From: CAVQBP01 sp963848195
GTDB taxonomy: Bacteria > Bacteroidota > Ignavibacteria > Ignavibacteriales > Ignavibacteriaceae
Length of the DNA: 64,000 nt
Direction of reading: 5' to 3'
Assembly (NCBI GenBank): GCA_963848195.1
Contig: CAWKCY010000002.1
Span: forward strand, 62,001 to 126,000
A program made the position numbers and the translations under genes. Positions within the stretch are counted from its first letter, which is position 1; each line of letters begins with the position of its first letter. Under the pieces are notes generated by a model. The model was not told where the DNA came from. It saw only the letters and a list, made by a program, of their open reading frames with translations, and did not search any database. Below are positions 34,812 to 44,224 of this stretch, piece by piece.

Positions 34812-35855
34812 ATGTTTCGATTCGCGCATCCTGAATATTTATATGCTCTTTATGCAGTTCCTTTATTTATAGTGCTGTTCTGGTACTTATCGAGGAATAG
34901 GAAAAAATTACTCGAAAAGTTCGCACAGAAAGACCTGCAAAAATTGCTTTTGCCCAACTATAGCTGGTTAAAAACCTCCCTAAAGTATGGAATCATAATT
35001 CTGGTTTTTATTCTTCTAGTTGTTGCAGCTGCTAATCCTCAGGTTGGTACAAGGATGGAAGAAGTAAAACAAACCGGAATTGATGTCTATATTTGTCTTG
35101 ATGTCTCCTTAAGTATGAAAGCTGAGGATATTAAACCAAACAGGCTTGATAGAGCAAAATTTCAAATTTCCAACCTAATTCAAAAATTACAAGGTGATAG
35201 GATCGGGCTAATAATTTTTGCCGGTCAGGCTTATGTTCAATTCCCCCTTACTTCAGATTATTCGGCTGCAAATTTATTCCTGAATGCCGTCGATGTTAAC
35301 TCGGTTCCGCAGCCCGGAACAGCCATTGCTTCTGCCATCAATCTTGCTGTTAAATCTTTTGATTATAAAACCAGCACTCAAAAAGCAATTGTAGTTATTA
35401 CAGATGGTGAAGATCATGAAGGTGATGTTACTCAAGCCGTGAAAGATGCCGTAGCTAAGGATATAAAAATTTATACTATCGGGTTAGGTTCACCCGACGG
35501 CGTTCCCATCCCCCTTTATGATAACAACGGGCAGCAGATAGGTTTCAAAAAAGATAGAGACGGGAATGTAGTATTAACTAAGTTGGATGCATCAATTCTG
35601 CAGGAGATCGCATCTGCTGGTAAAGGACAATATTTTCACGGTTCAAATTATGAAGACCAGCTGAATGATATTTATAATGATTTATCGAAACTTGAAAAGA
35701 CCGAGTTTGGTGTAAAAAAGGTTACTGATTACGAAGATCGATTTTATTATTTTTTAATACCCGGTTTGATTCTTCTTGTTATGGAATTTTTTATCAGTGA
35801 ATCTAAATCTCCTTTATTTAGCAAGCTGAATAGGAAACTAGGTCTGGAAAAATAA
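34812..35855 (+). CDS. batB: BatB: membrane vWA protein
   Basis: 347 residues, a paralogue of the preceding gene with the same layout: N-terminal membrane helices (YAVPLFIVLFWYL; GIIILVFILLVVAAANPQ), MIDAS DVSLSMKAEDIKPNRLDRAK, GTAIASAINLAVKSF and VITDGEDHEGD, C-terminal helix FYYFLIPGLILLVMEFF. The 69-base gap from batA is made of TTAATTGT-type simple sequence. Confidence 0.9.
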   Translation: MFRFAHPEYLYALYAVPLFIVLFWYLSRNRKKLLEKFAQKDLQKLLLPNYSWLKTSLKYGIIILVFILLVVAAANPQVGTRMEEVKQTGIDVYICLDVSLSMKAEDIKPNRLDRAKFQISNLIQKLQGDRIGLIIFAGQAYVQFPLTSDYSAANLFLNAVDVNSVPQPGTAIASAINLAVKSFDYKTSTQKAIVVITDGEDHEGDVTQAVKDAVAKDIKIYTIGLGSPDGVPIPLYDNNGQQIGFKKDRDGNVVLTKLDASILQEIASAGKGQYFHGSNYEDQLNDIYNDLSKLEKTEFGVKKVTDYEDRFYYFLIPGLILLVMEFFISESKSPLFSKLNRKLGLEK

Positions 35856-35868
35856 GTATAAGGTTTAT

Positions 35869-36630
35869 ATGAAAATTTTATCAAATTTACTTGGATTGGC
35901 TATTATATTTTTAAGCTGTAATTATTATTTAAACGCACAGAGTGTTCGTAATTTAAATAATAAAGGAGTAGATCTTTACAAAGAGGGAAAGTTTGCCGAT
36001 TCAGAAGTAAATTTTAAAAAGGGAGCATTAAAAGATCCTAAGACTTTTGAAACGAACTTCAATCTAGGCGATGCATATTATAAACAAGGAAGGTATGACG
36101 ATGCTATTAAATCTTATCAATCTGCATTAAGTGAAACCGAAAGCTCCACTCAAAAAGCAAAAGTTTTTCACAATATTGGAAATTCTTTATTAAAAGATAA
36201 GAAGATAAAGGAAAGTATCGGCGCTTATAAAAATTCATTAAAGCTTAATCCTAATGACGAAGAAACTAAATATAATCTCTCTTATGCTTTATCAATGTTG
36301 AAAAATCAACAGAATAACAAGCAGCAGAATAAGAACGATAAGAATAATAAAAATAACAAGGACCAGAATAAAGATAAAAACCAGGATAAGAACCAGAACA
36401 AAGATAAAAATCAGGATAAGCAGAAGAATGAGGATCAGAATAAAAACCAACAGAATAAACCGAATAATGAAACTGCAAAACAGGATAATTTGAAGCAGCC
36501 TGAAAAGAATAAAATTTCTAAAGAAGAAGCTAATAGAATTTTAGATGCTCTAAAAAATAACGAAACTGACTTACAAAAAAAGCTTCGTAAAAAAAGCGGA
36601 ACTGTTGTTAAAACTGATAAGGACTGGTAA
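35869..36630 (+). CDS. batC: BatC: exported TPR protein
   Basis: 253 residues. Signal peptide (IIFLSCNYYLNAQ), three TPR-like repeats (residues about 28-135: NNKGVDLYKEGKFADSEVNF; FNLGDAYYKQGRYDDAIKSY; HNIGNSLLKDKKIKESIGAY), then a low-complexity Lys/Asn/Gln/Asp tract (about 145-210) and a helical end. TPR proteins are the usual third member of Bat operons and would link the vWA proteins to periplasmic partners. Confidence 0.88.
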   Translation: MKILSNLLGLAIIFLSCNYYLNAQSVRNLNNKGVDLYKEGKFADSEVNFKKGALKDPKTFETNFNLGDAYYKQGRYDDAIKSYQSALSETESSTQKAKVFHNIGNSLLKDKKIKESIGAYKNSLKLNPNDEETKYNLSYALSMLKNQQNNKQQNKNDKNNKNNKDQNKDKNQDKNQNKDKNQDKQKNEDQNKNQQNKPNNETAKQDNLKQPEKNKISKEEANRILDALKNNETDLQKKLRKKSGTVVKTDKDW

Positions 36631-36679
36631 AAAGTTAAGCTTATCCGTTTGAACCATGGAATTTGAATTGTAATACTTT

Positions 36680-38524
36680 ATGCAAAAAATATCAAATATT
36701 AAAATATTATTGCTATTTCTTTTATTTGGGAAAATAATTCTTTCCCAGACATTTACTGCCTCTGTAGATAATAATAAAGTCGGGATAAATGACAGATTCC
36801 AGGTATCTTTTACCTTCTCCGGGACAGACATAAATAATATTAAAAATTATAAACCTCCAGCTTTTCAGCATTTTCTTGTTCTTTCCGGTCCAAATCAATC
36901 CACTAATATGGAAATTATTAACAGTACGGTCTCTGCCTCAAGAACTTTTTCATATTATCTGCAAGCTAAAGGAACGGGAAAATTTGACATTGAAAGTGCC
37001 TCGATAGATTTTAACGGTAAAACATATAAAACGACTCCAATATCAATCGAAGTAGTTGCAGGGTCTACAAGACCGGATAATAACGGAAGTTCATCACAGC
37101 AGCCGGTTATTACTCAAAAAGATATAGGTGATAACCTATTTGTAAAAGCAATTGCAGATAAGCAGAAGGTTTATATCGGAGAGCCTGTTACTGTTACATA
37201 TAAGCTTTATACAAGACTGAATATTGCTTCACAGATGTCGGTAAATAAACTTCCTCAGTATAACGGGTTCTGGGCCGAAGAACTTGAAACTTCGAATAAT
37301 ATTACTTTCAGCACAGAAGTCGTTAACGGAAAACAATATAGGGTCGGTGTTTTAAAGAAAGTATCGCTATTCCCTTCACAAACAGGAGATTTATCCGTTA
37401 CCCCGTTTGAACTAAATGTTCCCGTTCAGATAAAAGGCAATAGAAGAAGCAGCGGAAATATTTTCGATGATTTTTTTAATGATCCTTTCTTTGATATGGG
37501 GAAAACAGTTAACTATGATGCAAAATCTAATACGCTGAAAGTTAAAGTGGAGCCCTTGCCCGATAAAAATGTCCCTGATTCCTTTAAAGGTGCAGTCGGC
37601 GATTTTACCTTAAATTCCAGTATTGATAAAACTACCGTGCAGGCAAACGAACCAGTTTCATTAAAAATAAATATTAGTGGAACGGGAAATATTAAACTAA
37701 TTGACGCACCTGAAATAAAACTCCCTACAGGCTTTGATAATTATGAACCAAAAGTATCCGAACAGGTAAATAGAAACGGAAAAATTTCAGGTACTAAAAA
37801 AATTGAGTACCTTGTTATTCCAAGAATATCCGGTAAAAAAGAAATTCCTTCAATTAAATTTTCCTATTTCGATTTGAGTAAAAACTCTTATGTAACCCTG
37901 GAAACAAAACCATATGAAATAAATGTCCAAAGAGCCAGTGATAATTCTAATTATGCAAGCACTGCCAAAGAGGATATAAAGCTGCTTGGCGATGATATTA
38001 GATATATAAAAACTTCTACAGATATTTATAAGCAAGGAGGGATTCTTATATATAAAGTAGGCTTCTGGGTGGCTGCCGGATTACCCCTCCTATTTTTTGC
38101 CGGTCTGGTAACCTTTAAGAAAAAAAATGATAAATTACTAAGTAATGCTCAGTTATTGAAATATCAAAAAGCTCAAAAAATCGCCAAAAACCGCCTTAAA
38201 GTAGCTAAAAATCTTCTGGAAGAAAAAAATCAGGCTGCCTTCTATTCGGAAATCTCCCTTGCTTTATATGGGTATCTTGAAGATAAACTCGATATCCCTA
38301 AATCCGAATTTTCTATGGAAAAAGCTGTCTCAAGATTAAAATTGAATAATATTAATGATTCTGTAATTGATAATCTAAAACAGACTGCAGAGAAATGCGA
38401 ATATATTAGGTTCGCACCCCAAAAAGACGGACTCGCTGCTATGAATGAAATATATAATAAATCTTCCAATATTATAATCGAGATTGAAAAATCAATTACA
38501 ACAACACGTAAGTCGCTGGTTTAA
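36680..38524 (+). CDS. batD: BatD: oxygen tolerance protein
   Basis: 614 residues. Signal peptide ending ILSQ, then successive beta-sandwich domains (TFTASVDNNKVGINDRFQVS; FVKAIADKQKVYIGEPVTVT; FTLNSSIDKTTVQANEPVSL), a membrane helix near 455-475 (GFWVAAGLPLLFFAGLV) and a cytosolic helical C-terminus. Length and domain order fit BatD. It lies 49 bases after batC and ends one base before the batE start. Confidence 0.92.
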   Translation: MQKISNIKILLLFLLFGKIILSQTFTASVDNNKVGINDRFQVSFTFSGTDINNIKNYKPPAFQHFLVLSGPNQSTNMEIINSTVSASRTFSYYLQAKGTGKFDIESASIDFNGKTYKTTPISIEVVAGSTRPDNNGSSSQQPVITQKDIGDNLFVKAIADKQKVYIGEPVTVTYKLYTRLNIASQMSVNKLPQYNGFWAEELETSNNITFSTEVVNGKQYRVGVLKKVSLFPSQTGDLSVTPFELNVPVQIKGNRRSSGNIFDDFFNDPFFDMGKTVNYDAKSNTLKVKVEPLPDKNVPDSFKGAVGDFTLNSSIDKTTVQANEPVSLKINISGTGNIKLIDAPEIKLPTGFDNYEPKVSEQVNRNGKISGTKKIEYLVIPRISGKKEIPSIKFSYFDLSKNSYVTLETKPYEINVQRASDNSNYASTAKEDIKLLGDDIRYIKTSTDIYKQGGILIYKVGFWVAAGLPLLFFAGLVTFKKKNDKLLSNAQLLKYQKAQKIAKNRLKVAKNLLEEKNQAAFYSEISLALYGYLEDKLDIPKSEFSMEKAVSRLKLNNINDSVIDNLKQTAEKCEYIRFAPQKDGLAAMNEIYNKSSNIIIEIEKSITTTRKSLV

Positions 38525-38525
38525 T

Positions 38526-39296
38526 ATGTATAAGAAAACAAGCATTGTACTCTTTATAATTTTACTTTTAATAGGAAATTATAAAACTAATTTTGCACAG
38601 GATGCAAAAAGTATGATGCAGAAAGCTAATAGTTTATATCAAAATAATAATTTCACGGAGGCTGCGAAAATTTATCAGGAATTAGTAAACCAGGGATACA
38701 CCGGAACTGATCTATATTATAATCTCGGGAATACATATTACAGACTCGGTAAAATTGGATATTCAATTTTGAATTATGAAAGAGCTCTCAAACTCTCTCC
38801 CGGAGATGACGATATTCAGCATAATCTAGCTTTAGCAAACACAAAGACTGTCGATCAAATAGAATCATTACCAAAGTTTTTTATCTTTCAATGGTGGGAA
38901 AGTATATTAGCCATGTTTAATTTAACAGGCTGGACATATGCGGCTTTTATATTCTACATTTTAATATTGATTCTTTTTGGAGTTTATTTCTTTGTTAAAA
39001 AACCTCAGCTTCAAAGGTATGCTTTCTTTTCAGGGATAATATCTGCAGTTATCTTTCTAATTGTTGCTACTCTACTAATCGTTAAATTAAATAGGGAAGT
39101 GAATATTAAAAACGGAATAATAATCGAACCTACTGTAATTGCCAAAGTTTCTCCCGATAAAGACAGCAATGACGCTTTTGTTATTCACGAAGGACTAAAG
39201 GTAAAACTAGAAGATAATATCGGCCCCTGGTATAAGATTCGTTTACAGGACGGCAAAATCGGCTGGACTAGCAAACAAAATTTAGGAATAATTTAA
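38526..39296 (+). CDS. batE: BatE: TPR protein with membrane helices and SH3-like end
   Basis: An open frame begins at 38484 inside batD, but the ATG at 38526, right after the batD stop, gives a proper signal peptide (MYKKTSIVLFIILLLIGNYK). Two TPR repeats follow (MMQKANSLYQNNNFTEAAKI; YYNLGNTYYRLGKIGYSIL), then two membrane helices (WTYAAFIFYILILILFGVY; IISAVIFLIVATLLIVKL) and an SH3-like C-terminus (LEDNIGPWYKIRLQDGKIGW). Last gene of the Bat operon; its stop overlaps the convergent gene at 39293. Confidence 0.88.
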   Translation: MYKKTSIVLFIILLLIGNYKTNFAQDAKSMMQKANSLYQNNNFTEAAKIYQELVNQGYTGTDLYYNLGNTYYRLGKIGYSILNYERALKLSPGDDDIQHNLALANTKTVDQIESLPKFFIFQWWESILAMFNLTGWTYAAFIFYILILILFGVYFFVKKPQLQRYAFFSGIISAVIFLIVATLLIVKLNREVNIKNGIIIEPTVIAKVSPDKDSNDAFVIHEGLKVKLEDNIGPWYKIRLQDGKIGWTSKQNLGII

Positions 39297-39877
39297 CTTT
39301 TCACTAAAGCCTCAAAAATTTTATGAATATCTAAGTCCAGACTATTCAACACCATAGATTTTATTTTCCCCTTTTTCTCGATTCTATTAAATAAATAATA
39401 TTTATGCTGTTTCAAGGAATAAACTTCAATCCATTTTTTTTGAGGATCAACTATCCAGTATTCCTTAATACCGGATTTTTCATAAATATCTTTCTTTTCA
39501 ACTAAATCATAATACCCTGTTGATGGAGAAAGAATTTCTACGAGTAAATCAGGTGAGCCTTTTATATTCTCATCAGTAATTATATTTACGTTTTCATTAC
39601 TCATAAAGATAATATCCGGCTGAACAATATCATTATCATTCAAAATAACATCATAAGGCGAAATAAATACTTCACCTAAATTATTTTTCTCAACAAAAAT
39701 CTTCAATTCAGTAAAAAGTTTTCCCACAACCCTTTGATGAAGTGTAGTTGGTGAAGGGCTCATTATTAATTCTCCATTTAAGATTTCATACCGCTTCCCG
39801 TCATCGGGAATTTTCATATAATCTTCATAAGAATATTTTCTCTTTTCTCTTCTTATCTTCGAATTTGTTAAAGCCAT
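39293..39877 (-). CDS. Uma2 (DUF820) family PD-(D/E)XK nuclease-like protein
   Basis: 194 residues. Uma2 pattern: YEDYMKIPDDGKRYEILNGE, VQPDIIFMSNE, DLLVEILSPSTGYYDLVEKK and GIKEYWIVDPQKKWIEVY. The PD...ExLSPST and following Lys form the putative PD-(D/E)XK metal site. Often multi-copy and mobile, role unproven. Convergent with batE, sharing 4 bases at their stops. Confidence 0.9.
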   Translation of the reverse strand: MALTNSKIRREKRKYSYEDYMKIPDDGKRYEILNGELIMSPSPTTLHQRVVGKLFTELKIFVEKNNLGEVFISPYDVILNDNDIVQPDIIFMSNENVNIITDENIKGSPDLLVEILSPSTGYYDLVEKKDIYEKSGIKEYWIVDPQKKWIEVYSLKQHKYYLFNRIEKKGKIKSMVLNSLDLDIHKIFEALVKS

Positions 39878-39963
39878 CTCGCTACCTATAAATTAAAATC
39901 AATTATGTAAAACTGAAAATTACTCAAACTTTGTCATCTGAACGGAACGAAGTGGAGTGCCTG

Positions 39964-39979
39964 CCCCGCTTTTGCGGGG
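39964..39979. repeat. Hairpin within a GAACGGAACGAAGTGGAG-type intergenic phrase
   Basis: CCCCGC TTTT GCGGGG forms a 6-bp GC stem, followed by AAGATTCTC. The surrounding phrase (39939-39990) resembles another at 43667-43705 (TCCCTTCGGGAAGATTCTC). It lies between two 5' ends of minus-strand genes and lacks a clear U-run, so I do not call it a terminator. Confidence 0.45.
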
Positions 39980-40099
39980 AAGATTCTCATTGTCTAAATT
40001 CTGCACCATTTTAATATATTTTTCATTATTTTACAAAAAATTCATCTTGTTGTAACTTCAATAATTCATATGATTATTTTATAAAGTTAATCATTTATC

Positions 40100-40774
40100 T
40101 TAAATTTTTCCATCCTTCATCTCAAAAACTTTATCCGCCAGCTTTACCAGACTGCTATTATGACTAACAATTACAAAAGTTTTTTTATATTCATCCCTTA
40201 AATCAACAATAATTTTATGAATAGCTTCACTATTTGCAGAATCAAGATTTCCTGTCGGCTCATCTGCAAAAATTATTGAAGGATCATTTGCCAAAGCTCT
40301 TGCTACAGCTACCCTTTGCTGTTCCCCCCCTGAAAGTTCCGCCGGCTTATGGTTCATTCTTTCTTTTAAGCCAACCGTATCAATAAGTTCTTCAGCTTTC
40401 TTAAGAGACTTATTCAGCGAAAGCCCCATTATCATTTGTGGTATTGCTACATTCTCAAGAGCAGTAAATTCCGGAAGAAGATGGTGGAACTGGAAAACAA
40501 ACCCTATATTTTTATTCCTGAACTTTGCTAACTTTTCATCTGAAAAATCAAAAATATTTTGACTGTCAAAAAAAACTTTACCGCTGTCCGGTCTATCCAA
40601 TCCGCTCAATAAATGAAGTAAAGTACTCTTCCCGGCACCAGAAGCTCCTATAATTACAGAAATTTTATTCTCTTCAATCTCTAATGAGATAGATTTTAAA
40701 ACTTCAAGCTTACTCTTTTTTGTAGTCTGATAAGTTTTTATTAAATCTTCCGCTGATAGAATTATTTGATTCAT
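40100..40774 (-). CDS. lolD: LolD-like ABC transporter ATPase
   Basis: 224 residues. Walker A GASGAGKST, Q-loop GFVFQFHHLLPEFTALEN, signature LSGGEQQRVAVARAL, Walker B IIFADEPTG, H-loop VSHNSSL. The HHLLPEF stretch is typical of LolD/FtsE-type ATPases. Encoded after two LolC/E-type permeases, so it probably powers lipoprotein release toward the outer membrane. MacB-type export remains possible. Confidence 0.88.
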   Translation of the reverse strand: MNQIILSAEDLIKTYQTTKKSKLEVLKSISLEIEENKISVIIGASGAGKSTLLHLLSGLDRPDSGKVFFDSQNIFDFSDEKLAKFRNKNIGFVFQFHHLLPEFTALENVAIPQMIMGLSLNKSLKKAEELIDTVGLKERMNHKPAELSGGEQQRVAVARALANDPSIIFADEPTGNLDSANSEAIHKIIVDLRDEYKKTFVIVSHNSSLVKLADKVFEMKDGKI

Positions 40775-40838
40775 ATTTAAAAAGTCAAAAGTAAAAAGTC
40801 AAAATTCAAAAGTTTTTTAAGCATAATCCTAAATCTTT

Positions 40839-42071
40839 TTATTCCCATTTAATTGCCTCTAAAGGATTAATTTTTGCCGCTCTTTTAGCAGGAATTAACG
40901 ATGCTAGAAAAGTTAAGAGCATTGAGGCGCCTGTAATAAAAAAGAAATCGGAAATCTTAATCTGCAGAGGTAAAGAGTCAATTTTATATTGAGTCGGATC
41001 CAGAGGATAAATATTAAAATGTAACTGCAGCCAGCAAATAAAATAACCGAGTATAACTCCTCCTATTGTACCCGCCAATCCAATCAATAATCCTTCATAC
41101 ATAAATATTTTCAGAATTGATTTTTCCCTTACTCCCATTGAACGCAAAATTCCAATATCTCTTTGTTTCTCAATAACCGACATAGACAAAGAACCTAGTA
41201 TATTAAAAGTTGCAACAGCAATAATCAATGAAAGAATTATATATGCGGTCCATCTTTCAATCTGCATTACCGAATAAAGATCCTTATGGAAATCATACCA
41301 GGTATTTATACTGTAAGTATTTTTATCAAGCTTAGATTCCAATTTCTCTTTTATTGTTTCTGATTCATTTATGTCATTAAGCAAAACATCGAAACCCTGT
41401 ATATTTTTGTTATACCCTAAAAGGTTTTGAGCAGTTGCCAAATTCGTAAATATATATGAAGCATCATATTCATTGTTATTTGAAACATAAATCCCCCTTA
41501 TTACAAATTTTTGCGTCTTAGGCATTGACATCTGTGTAATATATCTTTCGATACCAGCAGGAGAAATTAGAGTTATAGTATCTCCTACAATTGATTGCAT
41601 ATGATCCGCTAAAGGGAGTCCAAGTACTATACCCGGAATTCCATCTCTCACCGATAAATCAAATTTACCCAGTTCAACACTTGATTTAATATTGTATATA
41701 CTCTTATCATTCTTTTCTTCAATCCCTTTTAAGTTTACTATTTGAGTTATATGCGATTGATAAGCCAGAACCTTCCCGTTAACATATCTTGAATAAGATT
41801 TTACTTCTTTAATATCATTTAATTCATTTTCAACATTATCCTCAATCTTTTTTGAATCCTCGGAAATAATTTCAATTCTTATATGCGGGTCGAAATTAAT
41901 TAAAAATGAAGTTACCAAACTTCCGAATCCGTTAAAAACTGATAGAACTACTATTAAAGAAGCAACTCCTATAGCAATTCCTAAAACTGAAATAATCGAT
42001 ATTATCGTAATAAAATTAATTTTATGCTTGGAAATTAAATATCGTTTTGCTATAAATGTTTCGTATTTCAT
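40839..42071 (-). CDS. LolC/LolE-type permease (second)
   Basis: 410 residues. One N-terminal helix (ITIISIISVLGIAIGVASLI), a large periplasmic domain (about 45-265) and three C-terminal helices with the FtsX/MacB pattern (QRDIGILRSMGVREKSILKI; MLLTFLASLIPAKRAAKINP). It overlaps the upstream permease gene by one base and is followed by lolD, forming a LolCDE-like operon. Confidence 0.87.
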   Translation of the reverse strand: MKYETFIAKRYLISKHKINFITIISIISVLGIAIGVASLIVVLSVFNGFGSLVTSFLINFDPHIRIEIISEDSKKIEDNVENELNDIKEVKSYSRYVNGKVLAYQSHITQIVNLKGIEEKNDKSIYNIKSSVELGKFDLSVRDGIPGIVLGLPLADHMQSIVGDTITLISPAGIERYITQMSMPKTQKFVIRGIYVSNNNEYDASYIFTNLATAQNLLGYNKNIQGFDVLLNDINESETIKEKLESKLDKNTYSINTWYDFHKDLYSVMQIERWTAYIILSLIIAVATFNILGSLSMSVIEKQRDIGILRSMGVREKSILKIFMYEGLLIGLAGTIGGVILGYFICWLQLHFNIYPLDPTQYKIDSLPLQIKISDFFFITGASMLLTFLASLIPAKRAAKINPLEAIKWE

Positions 42072-43282
42072 TAATTAAATCTTAAAGCTGAAACAGGGTT
42101 AATTTTTGATGCAATAAAACTAGGTATAACGGATGCAATAATGCATAAAATAAAAGTTATCCCGCTTACTTCTAAAAACGTTTTTATTGATAATGAAATA
42201 GGTACTGTAGACATAAAATATACCGAAGAGGGGAGTGAAATTATATTGTATGTTAACTGAATATCCATTAAAAAATATGCCAGTAAATTCCCGATTCCTA
42301 TACCGATTATTGCTAAAAAAATTCCCTGGTAAAGAAAAATAGAAGTAATTTGTTTACCTGTAGCCCCTAAGGATTTTAACGTCCCGATTGCATTAGTCTT
42401 TTCCAGGACGATCATTAATAAAGTCCCTATAATATTAAATACCGCAACAAGAATTATAAATCCTAATATTATTGGAATAGGCTTCTTCTGCAATTCAATC
42501 CATGTAAAAATATTCCTGTGCATTTGATAAATAGACTTTACGGCATGAGGATATTTTAACTGGCTGGAAAGTAAGTCGGTTACACTGTCAATCTTTGAAA
42601 TATTTCTTAATTTAATATCGTATCCGGTAATATTATCCCCTATATTAAACAGATTTTGTGCTGATTTAAGAGAAATATAAGCATAGAGGTCATCGTATTC
42701 CGCCATTCCGCTTTCAAAAATACCTTTAATATAAAATTGTTCAATATTAGGCGGATTTTCGGGTGATGGAATCTCATCTTTTGATAATGCAAAAATCGTT
42801 ACTCTGTCTCCAACCTTAACATGTAACTTATCAGCTAATTTTTTACCTATTATAATTGAAGATTCATCTAATATAAAACTTCCGGCTATTATATCCTTTT
42901 TAACATTCAAAACATCATTTTCCGGTCTGATCCCCTTTATGCTCACACCTTCTTTTATTTTCCCGCTGCTGATAATCGCTAGTTTTGATGCAAAAGGATT
43001 TACTTCTGCTCCTGAAGGTGTCAGTTCTTTTCTTAAAATCGGCAGAATTACATGGTAATCCGGCAGAATCGCTGCATAAGACGTAATTTTTATTTGAGAA
43101 TCAAAGTCCATGATTTTATCAACTAAAGTCTTCTCAAACCCCGAAAGAATACTTAAAGCAATAATTAACGTTGCTACTCCAAGTGCAATCCCTGCAATCG
43201 AAATTCCTGAAATGAGTGTTATAAATTTGGAATCCTTTTTTGAAAGGGTATACTTTTTCGAAATAAATAAGGGAAATGACAT
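42071..43282 (-). CDS. LolC/LolE-type permease (first)
   Basis: 403 residues with the same topology: N-terminal helix (LISGISIAGIALGVATLIIA), periplasmic domain, three C-terminal helices (ILGFIILVAVFNIIGTLLMI; KTNAIGTLKSLGATGKQITS; IASVIPSFIASKINPVSAL). Two different permeases plus one ATPase is the LolC-LolE-LolD layout. First gene of the operon. Confidence 0.87.
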   Translation of the reverse strand: MSFPLFISKKYTLSKKDSKFITLISGISIAGIALGVATLIIALSILSGFEKTLVDKIMDFDSQIKITSYAAILPDYHVILPILRKELTPSGAEVNPFASKLAIISSGKIKEGVSIKGIRPENDVLNVKKDIIAGSFILDESSIIIGKKLADKLHVKVGDRVTIFALSKDEIPSPENPPNIEQFYIKGIFESGMAEYDDLYAYISLKSAQNLFNIGDNITGYDIKLRNISKIDSVTDLLSSQLKYPHAVKSIYQMHRNIFTWIELQKKPIPIILGFIILVAVFNIIGTLLMIVLEKTNAIGTLKSLGATGKQITSIFLYQGIFLAIIGIGIGNLLAYFLMDIQLTYNIISLPSSVYFMSTVPISLSIKTFLEVSGITFILCIIASVIPSFIASKINPVSALRFN

Positions 43283-43582
43283 TTAATAATAAATTTATTT
43301 TAATTCTTCAATTTAAGGAAGTGAGTCAATATTTAAAAGTTTAATTAAAATTAGCAGGTATAGACCATCCTATATTAACTATGGGCATCTTTAATACAAA
43401 TACTTTTCACATACGCTTCACATACGCTCCACATACGCTTCAGATACGCTCTAAATACCTAAAGATGCATATAAAAATAACAAGGGATTTATAAGTTAAT
43501 TTTTAACTAGAAATTTTTACCCATGACAGATTTGATTATGTTTAATGGTTACTTTATTTTTGTAAGCTCTAATAAAAATTTT
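43283..43582. other. Intergenic region before the tRNA cluster, with 11-bp tandem repeat
   Basis: No gene supported in these 300 bases. Positions 43406-43460 are five 11-bp units of TTCACATACGC type (TTCACATACGC twice, TCCACATACGC, TTCAGATACGC, TCTAAATACCT). Promoters of the Lol operon and of the tRNA cluster must lie on either side. Confidence 0.7.
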
Positions 43583-43658
43583 CGGGGCGTAGCGTAGCCC
43601 GGTTCATCGCGCCTGCTTTGGGAGCAGGAGGTCGCAGGTTCGAATCCTGCCGCCCCGA
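43583..43658 (+). tRNA. tRNA-Pro (anticodon TGG)
   Basis: Acceptor arms CGGGGCG and CGCCCCG pair perfectly, discriminator A, D-loop TAGCCCGGTTCATCG, anticodon stem-loop CTGCTTTGGGAGCAG, T-arm GCAGGTTCGAATCCTGC. CCA is not encoded. Confidence 0.96.
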
Positions 43659-43792
43659 CTTAGAGGTTTTGTTCCCTTCGGGAAGATTCTCTTAAATTTT
43701 TGAGAGCATCTTGATCGGTCGTTTGAAATTTGAAGTTTTACATTTGAATATTATTTGATATTTGTCATTTGTTCTTTGTAATTTTAATTAAA

Positions 43793-43866
43793 GCGCCCAT
43801 AGCTCAATTGGATAGAGCAACAGCCTTCTAAGCTGTAGGTCGGTGGTTCGAATCCACCTGGGCGTA
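43793..43866 (+). tRNA. tRNA-Arg (anticodon TCT)
   Basis: Acceptor GCGCCCA pairs with TGGGCGT, discriminator A. D-arm TAGCTCAATTGGATAGAGCA, anticodon loop CTTCTAA, T-arm TGGTTCGAATCCA. CCA not encoded. Confidence 0.96.
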
Positions 43867-43877
43867 CAGAATAGAAA

Positions 43878-43939
43878 TTAAAAAAATCAAAAGTAAAAAG
43901 TCAAAATGTTTTGGCTTTTGACCTTTGACTTTTGATTTT
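43878..43939. repeat. Inverted repeat of TCAAAAGT/ACTTTTGA type between tRNAs
   Basis: AAAATCAAAAGTAAAAAGTC and, after a short loop, GACCTTTGACTTTTGATTTT pair over about 20 bases. A related phrase occurs at 40777-40812. It may act as a processing hairpin in the tRNA transcript or be only an intergenic repeat. Confidence 0.6.
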
Positions 43940-43943
43940 CCAT

Positions 43944-44018
43944 GGTGAGTGTAGCTCAGTTGGTTAGAGCACCAGGTTGTGGCCCTGGGGGTCAAGGGTT
44001 CAATTCCCTTCACTCACC
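43944..44018 (+). tRNA. tRNA-His (anticodon GTG)
   Basis: Acceptor GTGAGTG pairs with CACTCAC. An extra G at 43944 faces C at 44018, the G-1:C73 identity pair of tRNA-His. Anticodon loop TTGTGGC, T-arm AAGGGTTCAATTCCCTT. Confidence 0.95.
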
Positions 44019-44049
44019 CGGAATAATTATAAATTGTTAATTGCTCACT

Positions 44050-44121
44050 GGCTCCATCGTCTAATGGTTAGGACCTCGCCCTTTCACGGCGGTAATAGGG
44101 GTTCGAATCCCCTTGGAGTCA
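44050..44121 (+). tRNA. tRNA-Glu (anticodon TTC)
   Basis: Acceptor GGCTCCA pairs with TGGAGTC (one G-T pair). D-arm TCGTCTAATGGTTAGGACC, anticodon loop CTTTCAC, T-arm AGGGGTTCGAATCCCCT. MnmA, encoded in this window, modifies tRNA-Glu of this type at U34. Confidence 0.95.
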
Positions 44122-44123
44122 CA

Positions 44124-44152
44124 AAAAAAGCCGTCAAACGACGGCTTTTTTA
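44124..44152 (+). terminator. Terminator after the tRNA cluster
   Basis: AAAAAAGCCGTC, loop AAAC, GACGGCTTTTTT: a GC-rich stem flanked by A- and T-runs, 3 bases after tRNA-Glu. The symmetric A/T runs allow it to work in both directions, so it may also end the convergent ispE operon. Confidence 0.93.
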
Positions 44153-44224
44153 TTAACTACCCTAAGATTATATCTGATATCTGGATTTAAGAAGCAGTTT
44201 CCATAATTACTTAATTTTTATATC

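Noticed and set aside
36310..36480. Low-complexity Lys/Asn/Gln tract in batC as a coding error or repeat expansion
   Set aside because: The frame is open and such linkers are common in BatC-type TPR proteins; no exact tandem unit is present.
39964..39979. Rho-independent terminator
   Set aside because: The stem lacks a downstream T-run on either strand and belongs to a recurring intergenic phrase.
43583..44121. tRNA cluster as integration site of a mobile island
   Set aside because: No recombinase gene, partial tRNA repeat or direct repeat was seen within several kilobases of the cluster.
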